The notes under the pieces were generated by a model, which was not told the DNA's origin, did not search any database, and was given only the letters and a program-made list of their open reading frames with translations. Shown here in pieces: positions 21,263 to 31,937 of a DNA stretch of 64,000 bases. How positions within the stretch are numbered: position 1 is the first letter of the stretch; each line of letters begins with the position of its first letter. This DNA is from Brevibacterium sp. 239c. Its GTDB lineage: Bacteria; Actinomycetota; Actinomycetes; Actinomycetales; Brevibacteriaceae. Both the position numbers and the translations under genes were made by a program. The stretch spans positions 16,692-80,691 of the forward strand of contig NZ_FXZH01000021.1 of NCBI RefSeq assembly GCF_900169365.1, read 5' to 3'.

Positions 21263-21732
21263 TGCCACGTAAAGGTCCTGCACCCAAGCGACCGATCGTC
21301 ATTGACCCGGTCTTCAGTTCGCCGATCGTCACGCAGTTGATCAACAAGATCCTGCTCGATGGAAAGCGTTCGACCGCTGAGCGCATCGTCTACGGTGCAC
21401 TTGAAGGTACCCGTGAGAAGAACGGCAATGACCCAGTTGTCAACCTGAAGAAGGCTCTCGACAACATTCGCCCATCCCTCGAGGTTCGCTCTCGCCGTGT
21501 CGGCGGCGCAACCTACCAGGTTCCGGTCGATGTTCGTCCGGTTCGTTCGACGACTTTGGCACTGCGCTGGCTCGTAGCTTATTCCCGCCAGCGTCGTGAG
21601 AAGACGATGACCGAACGCCTCATGAATGAGATTCTCGATGCGAGCAACGGCCTCGGCGCTGCTGTGAAGCGTCGCGAAGACACCCACAAGATGGCCGAGT
21701 CCAACAAGGCCTTCGCCCACTACCGCTGGTAA
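21262..21732 (+). CDS. rpsG: 30S ribosomal protein S7
   Basis: S7 nucleates assembly of the 30S head and contacts tRNA in the E site. The 156-residue protein has normal length, begins [12 protein letters not shown] and contains the [13 protein letters not shown] hairpin and [25 protein letters not shown] C-terminus. It is translationally coupled to rpsL by the TAATG overlap and is followed by fusA after 98 bp. Confidence 0.99.
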   Translation: MPRKGPAPKRPIVIDPVFSSPIVTQLINKILLDGKRSTAERIVYGALEGTREKNGNDPVVNLKKALDNIRPSLEVRSRRVGGATYQVPVDVRPVRSTTLALRWLVAYSRQRREKTMTERLMNEILDASNGLGAAVKRREDTHKMAESNKAFAHYRW

Positions 21733-21830
21733 TCGTTCCTCCCCGGACACTTGGCTGGCAGGCGTCATGCGGCGCCTGCCGGCCAGGCAGCGGGGGAGTC
21801 GATCACATCATCGAGTGAGAGAGAGACACC

Positions 21831-23936
21831 GTGGCACTTGACGTGCTCACCGACCTGAACAAGGTCCGCAACATCGGCATCATGGCCCACATCGATGCCG
21901 GCAAGACCACCACAACCGAACGCATCCTTTACTACACCGGTGTGAACTACAAGATCGGCGAGACCCACGACGGTGCCTCGACGATGGACTGGATGGATCA
22001 GGAGCAGGAACGCGGCATCACGATCACGTCGGCTGCCACCACCTGCTACTGGCACGACAACCAGATCAACATCATCGACACCCCGGGCCACGTCGACTTC
22101 ACCGTCGAGGTTGAGCGCTCACTGCGCGTCCTCGATGGCGCCGTCGCCGTCTTCGATGGCAAGGAAGGCGTTGAGCCGCAGTCCGAGACCGTGTGGCGTC
22201 AGGCTGACAAGTACGACGTGCCTCGCGTGTGCTTCGTCAACAAGATGGACAAGCTCGGTGCTGACTTCTACTTCACCATCGACACCATCCGGGAACGTCT
22301 CGGAGCCAAGCCGCTGGTCATTCAGCTGCCGATCGGTTCCGAGTCGGACTTCGCCGGAGTCGTCGACCTTCTTGAGATGAAGGCCTACATCTGGCCTGAT
22401 GAGTCCAAGAAGGGTCAGGACATGACCGAGATCGAAATCCCAGAGGATCTCAAGGACAAGGCCGTGGAATACCGCGCCAAGCTCGTCGAGGATGTTGCTG
22501 AAGCAACCGACGAACTCATGGAGAAGTACCTTGAGGGCGAAGAGATTTCGATCTCTGAGATCAAGGACGGCATCCGTTCGCTCGTCGTCAACTCGACAGC
22601 TTTCCCTGTCATGTGTGGTTCGGCTTACAAGAACAAGGGCGTCCAGCCCATGCTCAATGCCGTCATCGACTACCTCCCTTCGCCTCTCGAAGTTCCTCCC
22701 ATGGTCGGAGAGAACCCTCGTGATGAAGACGAGAAGCTTACTCGCAAGCCTTCCGTCGACGAGCCTTTCTCGGCTCTGGCGTTCAAGGTGGCTACCCACC
22801 CGTTCTTCGGCACGCTGACGTACGTTCGCGTGTATTCGGGCCAGGTCAAGTCGGGTGAGCAGGTTCTCAACTCCACGAGTGGTAAGAAGGAGCGCGTGGG
22901 CAAGCTCTTCCAGATGCACTCCAACAAGGAGAACCCTGTCGAAGAGGCCATTGCCGGTCACATCTATGCGTTCATCGGTCTCAAGGAGACAACCACCGGT
23001 GACACGCTCTGTGACTCCAGTCACCCGATCGCTCTCGAATCGATGACATTCCCTGAGCCGGTTATCTCTGTGGCGATTGAGCCCAAGACCAAGAGCGACC
23101 AGGAGAAGCTGTCAGCAGCCATCCAGAAGTTCGTCAGGGAAGACCCGACATACCGGGTTGAACTGGACGTGGAGACAGGTCAGACTGTCATCCGCGGAAT
23201 GGGCGAGCTTCACCTCGACATCCTCGTTGACCGTATGCGCCGCGAGTTCAAGGTCGAGGCGAACGTCGGCAAGCCGCAGGTCGCCTACCGTGAAACCATT
23301 CGTCGCACTGTCGAGAAGTACGATTACACCCACAAGAAGCAGACGGGTGGATCGGGACAGTTCGCGAAGGTCCAGGTCACCTTCGAACCCCTCGAGGTCG
23401 AAGGCGATACGATTTACGAATTCGAGAATGCTGTCACGGGCGGTCGTATTCCGCGCGAGTACATTCCGAGCGTCGACGCCGGTATCCAGGACGCCATGCA
23501 GCTTGGTGTCCTCGCCGGTTATCCGATGGTGGGCGTCAAAGCCACACTCATCGACGGCGCCTTCCACGATGTCGACTCTTCGGAGATGGCATTCAAGATC
23601 GCCGGCTCGATGGTCTTCAAGGAGGCCGTTCAGAAGGCGAAGCCGGTTCTGCTGGAACCGGTCATGGACGTCGAGGTGCGTACCCCAGAGGAATACATGG
23701 GTGACGTCATCGGCGACCTCAATTCCCGACGTGGCCAGATCCAGTCGATGGACGATGCTTCCGGTGTGAAGGTCGTCAAGGCTGTGGTCCCGTTGTCGGA
23801 GATGTTCGGTTACATCGGTGATCTGCGGTCGAAGACCCAGGGCCGTGCGGTGTACTCGATGACTTTCTCCAGCTATGCGGAGGTCCCCAAGGCAGTTGCT
23901 GAGGAGATCGTCCAGAAGATGCGTGGCGGAGAGTAA
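21831..23936 (+). CDS. fusA: elongation factor G
   Basis: GTPase that translocates tRNA and mRNA on the ribosome. The 701-residue protein starts with GTG behind a GAGAGAGAG purine run. G-domain motifs are [25 protein letters not shown] and NKMDKLG; the C-terminal domains (domain [17 protein letters not shown], domain V) are complete. Fusidic-acid contact regions look ordinary. It is followed by tuf after a 115-bp gap with two hairpins. Confidence 0.99.
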   Translation: MALDVLTDLNKVRNIGIMAHIDAGKTTTTERILYYTGVNYKIGETHDGASTMDWMDQEQERGITITSAATTCYWHDNQINIIDTPGHVDFTVEVERSLRVLDGAVAVFDGKEGVEPQSETVWRQADKYDVPRVCFVNKMDKLGADFYFTIDTIRERLGAKPLVIQLPIGSESDFAGVVDLLEMKAYIWPDESKKGQDMTEIEIPEDLKDKAVEYRAKLVEDVAEATDELMEKYLEGEEISISEIKDGIRSLVVNSTAFPVMCGSAYKNKGVQPMLNAVIDYLPSPLEVPPMVGENPRDEDEKLTRKPSVDEPFSALAFKVATHPFFGTLTYVRVYSGQVKSGEQVLNSTSGKKERVGKLFQMHSNKENPVEEAIAGHIYAFIGLKETTTGDTLCDSSHPIALESMTFPEPVISVAIEPKTKSDQEKLSAAIQKFVREDPTYRVELDVETGQTVIRGMGELHLDILVDRMRREFKVEANVGKPQVAYRETIRRTVEKYDYTHKKQTGGSGQFAKVQVTFEPLEVEGDTIYEFENAVTGGRIPREYIPSVDAGIQDAMQLGVLAGYPMVGVKATLIDGAFHDVDSSEMAFKIAGSMVFKEAVQKAKPVLLEPVMDVEVRTPEEYMGDVIGDLNSRRGQIQSMDDASGVKVVKAVVPLSEMFGYIGDLRSKTQGRAVYSMTFSSYAEVPKAVAEEIVQKMRGGE

Positions 23937-23956
23937 TCTCCGGTCCCCGGTCGCCA

Positions 23957-24027
23957 CGGTGAGCAAGAACATGCTCACCGAAATGAAAGATAACCAACAA
24001 AGGTCTAAGATATGAACCGCATATCTT
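23957..24027 (+). promoter_or_regulatory. two hairpins in the fusA-tuf gap
   Basis: CGGTGAGCA/TGCTCACCG (23957-23980) forms a perfect 9-bp stem. AAGATATG/CATATCTT (24007-24027) forms a perfect 8-bp stem that runs into TTT. The second is terminator-like and ends 25 bp before tuf; alternatively TAAGAT inside it could be a -10 for a separate tuf promoter. Either would let tuf be expressed differently from fusA. Confidence 0.45.
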
Positions 24028-24051
24028 TTGCCAACCACGAGGAGGAACCCA

Positions 24052-25245
24052 GTGGCAAAGGCTAGTTTCGATAGGACTAAGCCGCACGTCAACATTGGCA
24101 CCATCGGCCACGTTGACCACGGAAAGACCACCTTGACCGCCGCAATCACCAAGGTGTTGGCGGACAAGTACCCAGATCTCAATGAGGCTCGCGCCTTCGA
24201 CCAGGTGGATAACGCACCTGAGGAGAAGGAGCGCGGCATCACGATCAACGTCTCGCACGTTGAATACCAGACCGAGAAGCGTCACTACGCTCACGTCGAT
24301 GCCCCTGGTCACGCCGACTACATCAAGAACATGATTACCGGTGCTGCTCAGATGGACGGCGCAATCCTCGTGGTTGCCGCTACCGACGGTCCGATGCCGC
24401 AGACTCGCGAGCACGTTCTGCTCGCCCGTCAGGTTGGCGTGCCTTACATCGTTGTCGCACTGAACAAGTCCGACATGGTTGATGACGAGGAGCTCATTGA
24501 GCTCGTCGACTTCGAGGTCCGCGATCTGCTCTCGAGCCAGGACTTCGACGGCGACAACGCTCCCGTCATTCCTGTTTCCGCTCTCAAGGCGCTGGAAGGC
24601 GACGAGAAGTGGGTCAAGAGTGTCGAGACCCTCATGGAAGCCGTTGATGACAACGTTCCTGAGCCAGAGCGCGACATCGATAAGCCATTCCTCATGCCCG
24701 TCGAGGACGTCTTCACGATCACCGGTCGTGGAACCGTCGTCACCGGTCGTGTGGAGCGCGGCGTCCTGCTGCCTAACGATGACATCGAAATCGTCGGCAT
24801 CAAGGAGAAGTCGTCCAAGACGACCGTCACCGCAATCGAGATGTTCCGCAAGACTCTGCCTGACGCACGTGCAGGTGAGAACGTCGGACTGCTCCTGCGC
24901 GGAACGAAGCGCGAAGATGTTGAGCGCGGACAGGTTATTGTGAAGCCTGGTTCGATCACGCCTCACACCAACTTTGAAGGCCAGGTCTACATTCTGAGCA
25001 AGGACGAGGGTGGACGTCACAACCCGTTCTACTCGAACTACCGTCCTCAGTTCTACTTCCGCACCACGGACGTCACCGGTGTCATCACGCTGCCTGAGGG
25101 CACCGAGATGGTCATGCCTGGTGACAACACCGACATGACGGTCGAGCTGATCCAGCCGATCGCTATGGAAGAGGGCCTCCGCTTCGCTATCCGCGAAGGT
25201 GGACGTACCGTCGGCGCTGGTCGAGTCACCAAGATCACCGCCTGA
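24052..25245 (+). CDS. tuf: elongation factor Tu
   Basis: GTPase that delivers aminoacyl-tRNA to the ribosome. Start GTG 24052 is chosen because GAGGAGGAAC lies just upstream and the protein then begins [16 protein letters not shown]; an in-frame ATG 24 bp upstream is not preceded by a good site. The 397 residues include [21 protein letters not shown] and the domain II/III segments [17 protein letters not shown] and [17 protein letters not shown] hairpin pair and a strong terminator follow. Confidence 0.99.
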   Translation: MAKASFDRTKPHVNIGTIGHVDHGKTTLTAAITKVLADKYPDLNEARAFDQVDNAPEEKERGITINVSHVEYQTEKRHYAHVDAPGHADYIKNMITGAAQMDGAILVVAATDGPMPQTREHVLLARQVGVPYIVVALNKSDMVDDEELIELVDFEVRDLLSSQDFDGDNAPVIPVSALKALEGDEKWVKSVETLMEAVDDNVPEPERDIDKPFLMPVEDVFTITGRGTVVTGRVERGVLLPNDDIEIVGIKEKSSKTTVTAIEMFRKTLPDARAGENVGLLLRGTKREDVERGQVIVKPGSITPHTNFEGQVYILSKDEGGRHNPFYSNYRPQFYFRTTDVTGVITLPEGTEMVMPGDNTDMTVELIQPIAMEEGLRFAIREGGRTVGAGRVTKITA

Positions 25246-25260
25246 TACATCTCGATCGCT

Positions 25261-25294
25261 GAGGCTTCGGCCTCGATATCGGGGCTTCGGCCTC
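25261..25294 (+). repeat. duplicated UUCG-tetraloop hairpins after tuf
   Basis: GAGGCTTCGGCCTC (25261-25274) and GGGGCTTCGGCCTC (25281-25294) are near-identical 5-bp stems capped by the very stable TTCG tetraloop, 6 bp apart. They lie between the tuf stop and the terminator. Confidence 0.6.
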
Positions 25295-25308
25295 GAGTGA
25301 TTGGCGCA

Positions 25309-25336
25309 GAACCCCGGTCCGCAAGGGCCGGGGTTC
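25309..25336 (+). terminator. terminator of the str operon
   Basis: A 12-bp stem, GAACCCCGGTCC with GGGCCGGGGTTC, closes on a GCAA loop with one G-U pair. The following AGTGTATTC has few consecutive T residues. Confidence 0.8.
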
Positions 25337-25727
25337 AGTGTATTCACCGCCGGGAACTGCTCAGGCGCCCACAACGGCTGGACATGAAATGCCTCACAAG
25401 GGCCTTCCCTGGAATTGCGCCGATGAAGCGCTATATGACAAGATAGTGAAGTTGCGTTTTGGACGTTGACCCCTGCACTGCGGTAGCAATACCGCGAACA
25501 GTCCGGAACACTATCGGATCGATGAATCTGCGTGAAAGCGGGTTCGGACCGAGCAGCCAATGAGTAAAAGCGCCGTCGGCCCTTCAGGAGAATTGGAAAA
25601 TTCTCCGACAGGATTAGCCGACACGCCCGACCTCGGGGGTCGGTCATGGTCAGCCGGCACAGACCACAGACGATTTTGATCGACTGCTGGTTGATGGCCG
25701 GAAGTAACTAAAGAAAGAGACGACGCC
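25337..25727 (+). promoter_or_regulatory. promoter region and structured leader of the S10 operon
   Basis: This 391-bp gap has no credible gene. It holds GCGGTA/TACCGC with a GCAA loop (25480-25495), GGAGAATT/AATTCTCC with a GGAA loop (25587-25606), and CGACC/GGTCG around 25629. TTGACC at 25468-25473 is a possible -35 without a good -10. In other bacteria L4 regulates the S10 operon through the leader; whether this structured region serves such control is an inference from position. Confidence 0.4.
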
Positions 25728-26036
25728 ATGGCGGGACAGAAAATCCGCATTCGGCTCAAGTCGTACGACCATGCTGTGATTGACAGTGCTGCACGAAAGA
25801 TCGTGGACACCGTCACTCGCGCAGGTGCGACTGTTGTGGGCCCCGTGCCGTTGCCAACGGAGAAGAACGTGTACTGCGTCATCCGTTCGCCACACAAGTA
25901 CAAGGACAGCCGTGAGCATTTCGAAATGCGCACGCACAAGCGTCTGATCGACATCGTCGATCCGACGCCGAAGGCAGTCGACTCGCTGATGCGTCTCGAC
26001 CTCGCTGACGACGTCAACATCGAGATCAAGCTCTAA
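25728..26036 (+). CDS. rpsJ: 30S ribosomal protein S10
   Basis: S10 is part of the 30S head and, as NusE, of the transcription antitermination complex. The 102-residue protein begins [15 protein letters not shown] and carries [20 protein letters not shown], all typical. ATG follows AAGAAAGAG. It heads the S10 operon and is followed by rplC after 11 bp. Confidence 0.99.
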   Translation: MAGQKIRIRLKSYDHAVIDSAARKIVDTVTRAGATVVGPVPLPTEKNVYCVIRSPHKYKDSREHFEMRTHKRLIDIVDPTPKAVDSLMRLDLADDVNIEIKL

Positions 26037-26047
26037 GGGAGGCAAAC

Positions 26048-26722
26048 ATGGCGAACAATCGTTCATCAGCTCTCCCTACCACCCGCAAGGTCAAGGGCCT
26101 TCTGGGAACCAAGCTGGGCATGACCCAGGTTTGGGATGAGCAGAACAATCTCGTACCGGTGACCGTAGTGGCCGCCGGCAGCAACGTCGTGACGCAGATC
26201 CGCAATGAGGAAACCGACGGTTACCCCGCACTGCAGATCGCGTTCGGCGAGATCGATCCTCGCAAGGTCAACAAGCCCACTGCAGGCCACTTCGAGAAGG
26301 CCGGCGTGACACCACGCCGTCACCTTGTCGAGCTGCGCACCGCAGATGCTGCTGACTACGCACTGGGTCAGGAGCTCGGAGTCGACACGTTCGACGCCGG
26401 GATCAAGGTCGACGTGACCGCAAAGACCAAGGGTAAGGGAACCGCCGGTGTCATGAAGCGTCATGGCTTCGCTGGCGTCGGTGCCTCCCACGGACAGCAC
26501 CGCAACCACCGTAAGCCGGGTTCAATCGGCGGAGCCGCGACTCCCGGTCGCGTGTTCAAGGGTATGCGCATGGCTGGCCGTATGGGTGCAGTCAAGCACA
26601 CCACCCAGAACCTCACGATCCACGCCGTGGACACCGAGAACAACTTCCTGCTTATCAAGGGGGCCGTACCTGGTCCCAAGGGTGCAGTCGTTCTCGTTCG
26701 CTCGGCCGCTAAGGAGGGCTGA
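26048..26722 (+). CDS. rplC: 50S ribosomal protein L3
   Basis: Early-assembly large-subunit protein whose central loop reaches the peptidyl transferase centre. The 224-residue protein has [15 protein letters not shown] near the start and the central extension with [26 protein letters not shown] lies ahead of the ATG. The AAGGAGGG at its own 3' end serves as the ribosome binding site of rplD. Confidence 0.99.
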   Translation: MANNRSSALPTTRKVKGLLGTKLGMTQVWDEQNNLVPVTVVAAGSNVVTQIRNEETDGYPALQIAFGEIDPRKVNKPTAGHFEKAGVTPRRHLVELRTADAADYALGQELGVDTFDAGIKVDVTAKTKGKGTAGVMKRHGFAGVGASHGQHRNHRKPGSIGGAATPGRVFKGMRMAGRMGAVKHTTQNLTIHAVDTENNFLLIKGAVPGPKGAVVLVRSAAKEG

Positions 26723-26727
26723 ACGTT

Positions 26728-27381
26728 ATGACTGATGTCAAGACAGTTGACGTTGTCGATGCCGCTGGTGCGAAGACCGGATCCGTTGAGCTGCCTGCCG
26801 AGATCTTCGGCGTGCAGACCAATGTGCCGTTGATCCACCAGGTTGTTGTCGCACAGCTGGCAGCAGCCCGTCAGGGTACACACAAGACAAAGACCCGCTC
26901 CGAAGTACGCGGTGGCGGTCGCAAGCCCTACCGCCAGAAGGGTACCGGTAACGCTCGTCAGGGCTCGATCCGTGCTCCTCAGTACAACGGTGGTGGAGTC
27001 GTGCACGGGCCGGTTCCTCGCGATTACTCGCAGCGGACCCCCAAGAAGATGAAGGCTGCTGCACTGCGCGGCGCCCTCTCTGATCGTGCACGTCTCGATC
27101 AGGTCTTCGTTGTGAAGAACCTGATCACCGGCGAAGCACCGTCGACCAAGCAGGCGAAGCTCGCTCTCGCAGGCCTCTCCGATCGCAAGAACACCCTCGT
27201 GGTGCTCAACCGTGACGATGAGCTCACCGAGCGCAGCGTTCGCAACCTGCCTCACGTTCACGTGCTCACCTCCGATCAGCTCAACACATACGATGTGCTG
27301 ATCGCAGATGACATCGTGTTCACCGAGTCAGCGCTGGAGACCTTCCTGGGCGGATACCGCAAATCGGAGGACGCATCATGA
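26728..27381 (+). CDS. rplD: 50S ribosomal protein L4
   Basis: L4 lines the exit tunnel and in some bacteria represses the S10 operon. The 217-residue protein contains the tunnel loop [20 protein letters not shown] followed by GNARQGS, where macrolide-resistance changes occur; no change is evident. It overlaps rplW by 4 bp (ATGA). Confidence 0.99.
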   Translation: MTDVKTVDVVDAAGAKTGSVELPAEIFGVQTNVPLIHQVVVAQLAAARQGTHKTKTRSEVRGGGRKPYRQKGTGNARQGSIRAPQYNGGGVVHGPVPRDYSQRTPKKMKAAALRGALSDRARLDQVFVVKNLITGEAPSTKQAKLALAGLSDRKNTLVVLNRDDELTERSVRNLPHVHVLTSDQLNTYDVLIADDIVFTESALETFLGGYRKSEDAS

Positions 27382-27677
27382 GTCTGAACTTCAAGGACCC
27401 ACGCGACATCATCGTCGCTCCGGTCGTCTCGGAAAAGACCTACAGCCTGATGGACGAAGGAAAGTACACCTTCATCGTCGATCAGGGGTCGAACAAGACT
27501 GAGATCAAGAATGCCATTGAATCGATCTTCAATGTGCAGGTTGCCAAGGTCAACACCCTGAATCGCCAGGGTAAGCGCCGCCGCACTCGTACCGGTTGGG
27601 GGAAGCGCAAGGACACCAAGCGTGCCATTGTCGCCCTCAAGGACGGTTCGATCGACATCTTCGGTGGATCGCTCTAA
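27378..27677 (+). CDS. rplW: 50S ribosomal protein L23
   Basis: L23 sits at the tunnel exit and is a docking site for trigger factor and SRP. The 99-residue protein begins with [20 protein letters not shown] and has [14 protein letters not shown], as expected. The start is fixed by the ATGA overlap with rplD. Confidence 0.99.
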   Translation: MSLNFKDPRDIIVAPVVSEKTYSLMDEGKYTFIVDQGSNKTEIKNAIESIFNVQVAKVNTLNRQGKRRRTRTGWGKRKDTKRAIVALKDGSIDIFGGSL

Positions 27678-27707
27678 GCGATTCTTCGTAGAAGAAGGAC
27701 AAGACTC

Positions 27708-28544
27708 ATGGGAATCCGTAAGCACAAGCCGACGACCCCGGGCCGTCGTGGCTCATCGGTCGCCGACTTCGTCGAAGTGACCCGGTCTACACCGGAGAAG
27801 TCACTTCTGCGCCCGCTGCCTAAGCGCGGTGGCCGTAACAGCCAGGGACGCGTGACCACTCGCCATCAGGGCGGCGGCCACAAGCGTCAGTACCGTGTCA
27901 TCGACTTCCGCCGCCATGACAAAGATGGCGTACCCGCGAAGGTCGCACACATCGAATATGACCCGAACCGCACTGCGCGGATCGCTCTTCTGCATTATGC
28001 AGATGGCGAGAAGCGCTACATCCTCGCCCCGCAGAACCTCAAGCAGGGCACACAGGTTGAAGCTGGTCTGGGCGCAGACATCAAGCCGGGCAACAACCTT
28101 GCCCTGCGCAACGTCCCAGTCGGCACCGTTCTGCACGCAGTTGAAATGCGTCCAGGCGGCGGTGCCAAGATCGCTCGCTCTGCCGGTTCGTCCGTGCAGC
28201 TCGTAGCGAAGTACGGCCGGTTCGCTCAGCTGCGGATGCCTTCTGGCGAAATCCGCAATGTTGATGCGCGCTGCCGTGCGACGATCGGCGAGGTCGGCAA
28301 TGCCGAGCAGTCGAACATCAGCTGGGGCAAGGCAGGCCGCATGCGTTGGAAGGGCAAGCGCCCATCCGTCCGTGGTGTCGTCATGAACCCGGTCGACCAC
28401 CCACACGGTGGTGGCGAGGGCAAGACTTCGGGTGGACGTCACCCAGTCAGCCCGTGGGGTCAGCTAGAAGGCCGCACACGCCGGCCGAACAAAGAGAGCG
28501 ACAAGTACATCGTGCGCCGTCGCCGGACCGGCAAGAAGCGCTGA
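27708..28544 (+). CDS. rplB: 50S ribosomal protein L2
   Basis: L2 is essential for subunit association and peptidyl transfer. The 278-residue protein has the conserved C-terminal segment [18 protein letters not shown], including the histidine linked to peptidyl transferase function. GAAGGA lies before the ATG; rpsS follows after 15 bp. Confidence 0.99.
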   Translation: MGIRKHKPTTPGRRGSSVADFVEVTRSTPEKSLLRPLPKRGGRNSQGRVTTRHQGGGHKRQYRVIDFRRHDKDGVPAKVAHIEYDPNRTARIALLHYADGEKRYILAPQNLKQGTQVEAGLGADIKPGNNLALRNVPVGTVLHAVEMRPGGGAKIARSAGSSVQLVAKYGRFAQLRMPSGEIRNVDARCRATIGEVGNAEQSNISWGKAGRMRWKGKRPSVRGVVMNPVDHPHGGGEGKTSGGRHPVSPWGQLEGRTRRPNKESDKYIVRRRRTGKKR

Positions 28545-28559
28545 TTGGAGTACTGACTT

Positions 28560-28841
28560 ATGCCTCGTAGCCTCAAAAAGGGTCCTTTCGTCGATGAACA
28601 CCTGTACCAGAAGGTGGCTCGTCAGAACGAGAAGAACTCTAAAAACGTAATCAAGACATGGTCTCGTCGCTCGATGATCATCCCGGACTTTCTGGGACAC
28701 ACCATCGCAGTACATGACGGTCGCAAGCATGTTCCAGTCTTCATCACTGAAGCCATGGTCGGACATAAGCTTGGCGAGTTCGCACAGACACGGACGTTCC
28801 GTGGCCACGAAAAGGACGATCGCAAGGGTCGCCGCCGCTGA
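28560..28841 (+). CDS. rpsS: 30S ribosomal protein S19
   Basis: Small 30S head protein that contacts S13 and the A-site tRNA. The 93-residue sequence [15 protein letters not shown]...[17 protein letters not shown] is standard. It is placed between rplB and rplV, as in most S10 operons. Confidence 0.99.
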   Translation: MPRSLKKGPFVDEHLYQKVARQNEKNSKNVIKTWSRRSMIIPDFLGHTIAVHDGRKHVPVFITEAMVGHKLGEFAQTRTFRGHEKDDRKGRRR

Positions 28842-28884
28842 CGCGGGGGCACTCTTACGATCCTAGACAAGAGAGAAGGAAGCG

Positions 28885-29271
28885 ATGGAAGCCAAGGCTA
28901 AGGCGCGTTACCTGCGCGTCACGCCTCGCAAGGCTCGGCGCGTCATCGACCTCATTCGTGGTCAGCAGGCGACCGAAGCACTTGCAGTGTTGAAGTTTGC
29001 AGAACAGTCGGCATCAGATCCGATTTACAAGCTCGTTGCCTCAGGTATCGCCAATGCGCGTACCCGGGCTGACGAGGAGGGCATTGCGTTCGACGAGAAC
29101 GAACTGGTCATCTCTGAAGCATTTGTGGACGAGGGACCAACCATGAAGCGGTTCCGCCCGCGAGCACAGGGTCGCGCTTTTCGCATCGAGAAGCGCACAA
29201 GCCACGTTTCAGTGGTCCTGGCCAGCGGTGACGACCTGCCTCAGCGCAAGAGCCGGAAGGGGAACCGTTAA
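28885..29271 (+). CDS. rplV: 50S ribosomal protein L22
   Basis: L22 extends a beta-hairpin into the exit tunnel. The 128-residue protein has [19 protein letters not shown] near the start and the hairpin [33 protein letters not shown] precedes the ATG. The stop overlaps rpsC by one base (TAATG). Confidence 0.99.
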   Translation: MEAKAKARYLRVTPRKARRVIDLIRGQQATEALAVLKFAEQSASDPIYKLVASGIANARTRADEEGIAFDENELVISEAFVDEGPTMKRFRPRAQGRAFRIEKRTSHVSVVLASGDDLPQRKSRKGNR

Positions 29272-30092
29272 TGGGCCAGAAAATCAATCCGAACGGATTC
29301 CGACTCGGAATCACCACGGATCACAAGTCAAAGTGGTTTGCTGACTCGACTAAACCGGGACAGCGCTACAGCGACTACGTGCTCGAAGATGTGAAGATCC
29401 GACAGATGATGACCAAGGGCCTTGAGCGCGCTGGCATCTCCAAGGTGAACATCGAACGCACACGTGACCGTGTCCGAGTCGACATCCACACTGCCCGTCC
29501 GGGCATTGTCATTGGACGTCGTGGAGCCGAAGCCGATCGCATTCGCGGTCAGCTTGAAAAGCTCACCGGCAAGCAGATTCAGCTCAACATCCTTGAGGTG
29601 AAGAACGCTGAGATCGACGCGCAGCTCGTTGCTCAGGGAGTTGCCGAGCAGCTCGCAAGCCGCGTGGCCTTCCGCCGCGCGATGCGCAAGTCGATCCAGA
29701 GCGCTCAGCGTGCAGGTGCCAAGGGCATCCGCGTGCAGTGCTCCGGCCGCCTCGGCGGTGCCGAAATGAGCCGTTCCGAGTTCTACCGCGAGGGTCGTGT
29801 GCCTCTGCACACCCTGCGTGCGAACATCGATTACGGTTTCCACGAAGCACACACCACCTTTGGTCGCATCGGCGTCAAGGTGTGGATCTACAAGGGCGAC
29901 ATGACCGACAAGGAGCTTGCTGCCGAGCAGGCGAAGGCTCCAGCTGCTCGTGGCCCTCGTGGCCGTGGGCGTGGTCGTGGAGGCCGTGGCCGCGGTCAGG
30001 AAGGTGCAGCAGCACCGCGTCGTAACGACGCAGCGCCGAAGACCGAGAACAATGCCGAGGCCCCCGCGGCTGAGGCCGGATCGGAGGGCTGA
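29271..30092 (+). CDS. rpsC: 30S ribosomal protein S3 with Arg-Gly-rich tail
   Basis: S3 lines the mRNA entry channel and, with S4 and S5, helps unwind mRNA. The 273-residue protein has the KH domain ([20 protein letters not shown]) and the C-terminal [14 protein letters not shown] segment. Beyond residue 215 it continues into a low-complexity tail, [19 protein letters not shown], then an Ala/Glu/Pro-rich end. This RG-rich extension is longer than in the E. coli protein and echoes the N-terminus of S5 in the same window. Confidence 0.99.
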   Translation: MGQKINPNGFRLGITTDHKSKWFADSTKPGQRYSDYVLEDVKIRQMMTKGLERAGISKVNIERTRDRVRVDIHTARPGIVIGRRGAEADRIRGQLEKLTGKQIQLNILEVKNAEIDAQLVAQGVAEQLASRVAFRRAMRKSIQSAQRAGAKGIRVQCSGRLGGAEMSRSEFYREGRVPLHTLRANIDYGFHEAHTTFGRIGVKVWIYKGDMTDKELAAEQAKAPAARGPRGRGRGRGGRGRGQEGAAAPRRNDAAPKTENNAEAPAAEAGSEG

Positions 30093-30095
30093 CAC

Positions 30096-30512
30096 ATGCT
30101 GATCCCTCGTCGGGTTAAATACCGCAAGCAGCACCACCCCAAGCGGGGCGGCGCAGCTAAGGGCGGCACCAAGGTGTCGTTCGGTGACTACGGCATCCAG
30201 GCCACAGAGCCTGCCTACATCACCAACCGGCAGATCGAGGCCGCACGTATTGCCATGACGCGCTACATCAAGCGTGGTGGCAAGGTGTGGATCAACATCT
30301 ACCCAGATCGACCACTGACGAAGAAGCCTGCCGAGACCCGCATGGGTTCCGGTAAGGGTTCGCCGGAGTGGTGGGTCGCCAATGTCAAGCCGGGTCGGGT
30401 CATGTTTGAACTCGCCGGTGTGTCCGAGGAAGTTGCACGTGAGGCGCTGCGCCTCGCGATCCACAAGCTTCCGCTGAAGGCCCGTATTGTGGCCCGCGAA
30501 GGTGGTGAGTGA
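30096..30512 (+). CDS. rplP: 50S ribosomal protein L16
   Basis: L16 stabilises the A-site region of the 50S subunit. The 138-residue protein begins [19 protein letters not shown] and includes [20 protein letters not shown]. It lies 3 bp after rpsC and overlaps the possible GTG start of rpmC by 4 bp. Confidence 0.99.
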   Translation: MLIPRRVKYRKQHHPKRGGAAKGGTKVSFGDYGIQATEPAYITNRQIEAARIAMTRYIKRGGKVWINIYPDRPLTKKPAETRMGSGKGSPEWWVANVKPGRVMFELAGVSEEVAREALRLAIHKLPLKARIVAREGGE

Positions 30513-30766
30513 GTATGGCAATCGGTTCCAAGAACCTTTCCATGGACGCACTTGACGGTTATGACAACGAGCGTCTGCTCGAGGAGCTCAAGAAGGCTAA
30601 GGCCGAGCTGTTCAACCTGCGCTTCCAGTCGGCCACCGGCCAGCTGGAGAGCCACGGTCGGCTCAAGGCCGTGCGTCGCGACATCGCTCGTATCTACACC
30701 GTGCTCAACGAGCGGGAAATGGACATTCGTTCGAACCCCGCTGCTGCTAAGGAAGAGGACAAGTGA
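30509..30766 (+). CDS. rpmC: 50S ribosomal protein L29
   Basis: Small protein near the tunnel exit. Two starts are possible: GTG 30509, which gives a 4-bp GTGA overlap with rplP, and ATG 30515, which is better spaced from AAGGTGG. From GTG the protein is 85 residues; the L29 core is [20 protein letters not shown]...[19 protein letters not shown]. The last 11 residues are an acidic extension. Order rplP-rpmC-rpsQ is standard. Confidence 0.97.
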   Translation: MSMAIGSKNLSMDALDGYDNERLLEELKKAKAELFNLRFQSATGQLESHGRLKAVRRDIARIYTVLNEREMDIRSNPAAAKEEDK

Positions 30767-31053
30767 TGGCGGAGACCACCAAGCCCGAGGCAACGCCTGC
30801 GGACCGTAACTCCCGCAAGACCGCGCGTGGTTACGTTGTTTCCGACAAGATGGAGAAGACCATCGTCGTTGAGGTGGAGGAGCGCAAGACGCACCGCCTG
30901 TACGGCAAGGTTCTTCGCCAGTCGGTGAAGTACAAGGTTCACGATGAGGAGAACGCCGCTGGTGTCGGCGACCTCGTCCTCGTGTCCGAAACGCGGCCGG
31001 TTTCGTCCGCGAAGCGTTGGCGGCTCGTCGAAATCATCGAACGCGCCAAGTAA
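30766..31053 (+). CDS. rpsQ: 30S ribosomal protein S17
   Basis: Primary 16S rRNA-binding protein with an OB fold. Start ATG 30766 overlaps the rpmC stop by one base (TGATG) and has GGAAGAGG at good distance; an in-frame GTG three bases earlier is less likely. The 95-residue protein has [20 protein letters not shown] and ends [19 protein letters not shown]. It is the last gene of the S10 unit before a 144-bp gap. Confidence 0.98.
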   Translation: MAETTKPEATPADRNSRKTARGYVVSDKMEKTIVVEVEERKTHRLYGKVLRQSVKYKVHDEENAAGVGDLVLVSETRPVSSAKRWRLVEIIERAK

Positions 31054-31072
31054 GCTGACGCCACCCCTCCCA

Positions 31073-31118
31073 CCCGGTCCCGCCCACGGTCTCCAGCAGA
31101 TCGTGGGCGGCTACCGGG
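31073..31118 (+). terminator. hairpin between S10 and spc operons
   Basis: CCCGGT-C-CCGCCCACG pairs with CGTGGGCGG-CT-ACCGGG around a 13-nt loop. It lies 19 bp after the rpsQ stop and suggests that transcription of the spc genes is at least partly separate. There is no T-run. Confidence 0.5.
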
Positions 31119-31197
31119 AACGGGGTGAAATGTCATTAATCCGTTCCGCAAGGCTCATCCAATCGGGTGAGAACCGGCGCGACGACAGGAGAAAATA

Positions 31198-31566
31198 GTG
31201 ATTCAGCAAGAGTCGCGACTCAAGGTCGCCGACAACACTGGTGCCAAGCAGATCCTGGCAATCAGGATTCTGGGTGGTTCCGGTCGGCGTTATGCCTCGA
31301 TCGGTGACACCATCGTGGCAACCGTCAAAGACGCAATTCCTGGTGGCAACGTGAAGAAGGGTGACGTCGTCAAGGCTGTCATCGTTCGGACCGCCAAGGA
31401 GCGCCGTCGTCCCGATGGTTCGTACATCAAGTTCGACGAGAATGCAGCAGTCATTCTCAAGACTGATGGCGAACCACGCGGAACCCGTATCTTCGGACCC
31501 GTGGGACGCGAATTGCGTGATAAGAAGTTCATGAAGATCGTCTCCCTGGCACCGGAGGTGTTGTGA
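31198..31566 (+). CDS. rplN: 50S ribosomal protein L14
   Basis: L14 lies at the subunit interface. The 122-residue protein reads [20 protein letters not shown] and ends [14 protein letters not shown], as expected. GTG start behind AGGAGA. First gene of the spc operon; it overlaps rplX by 4 bp if GTG 31563 is used there. Confidence 0.99.
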   Translation: MIQQESRLKVADNTGAKQILAIRILGGSGRRYASIGDTIVATVKDAIPGGNVKKGDVVKAVIVRTAKERRRPDGSYIKFDENAAVILKTDGEPRGTRIFGPVGRELRDKKFMKIVSLAPEVL

Positions 31567-31937
31567 GCATGGCGAACAAGCTCAAGATCAAGAAGGGCGA
31601 CCTCGTCCAGGTGATTGCAGGCGCCCGTCAGTCACGGGGTGGCGATCGTGGGAAGCAGGGCAAGGTTCTTGCCGTGTACCCGGAACGCAACCGCGTCCTC
31701 GTTGAGGGCATCAACCGCGTGATCAAGCATAAGAAGGCAACGCAGACTCAGGCCGGTGGCACCGCCGGCGGCCGCGAGACTCACGAAGCCCCAATCCACG
31801 TGTCCAACGTGGCGCTCGTTGATCCTAAGGACAACAAGCCCACCCGCGTCGGATACCGCGAGGAAACTGTGGAACGCGATGGTCGCAACAAGACCGTTCG
31901 TGTCCGCGTCTCGCGTCGCACCGGGGAGGAGATCTGA
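31563..31937 (+). CDS. rplX: 50S ribosomal protein L24
   Basis: Assembly-initiating large-subunit protein with a KOW motif ([20 protein letters not shown]). Starts GTG 31563 (GTGA overlap) and ATG 31569 are both possible; GGAGG at 31554-31558 is 4 or 10 nt away respectively. About 124 residues, slightly longer than in E. coli. The stop overlaps rplE by one base. Confidence 0.98.
   Translation: MSMANKLKIKKGDLVQVIAGARQSRGGDRGKQGKVLAVYPERNRVLVEGINRVIKHKKATQTQAGGTAGGRETHEAPIHVSNVALVDPKDNKPTRVGYREETVERDGRNKTVRVRVSRRTGEEI

Noticed and set aside
23776..25647. 623-codon open frame on the minus strand across tuf
   Set aside because: It lies antisense to fusA, tuf and the S10 leader; the sequence has no recognisable domain and follows from the codon bias of tuf.
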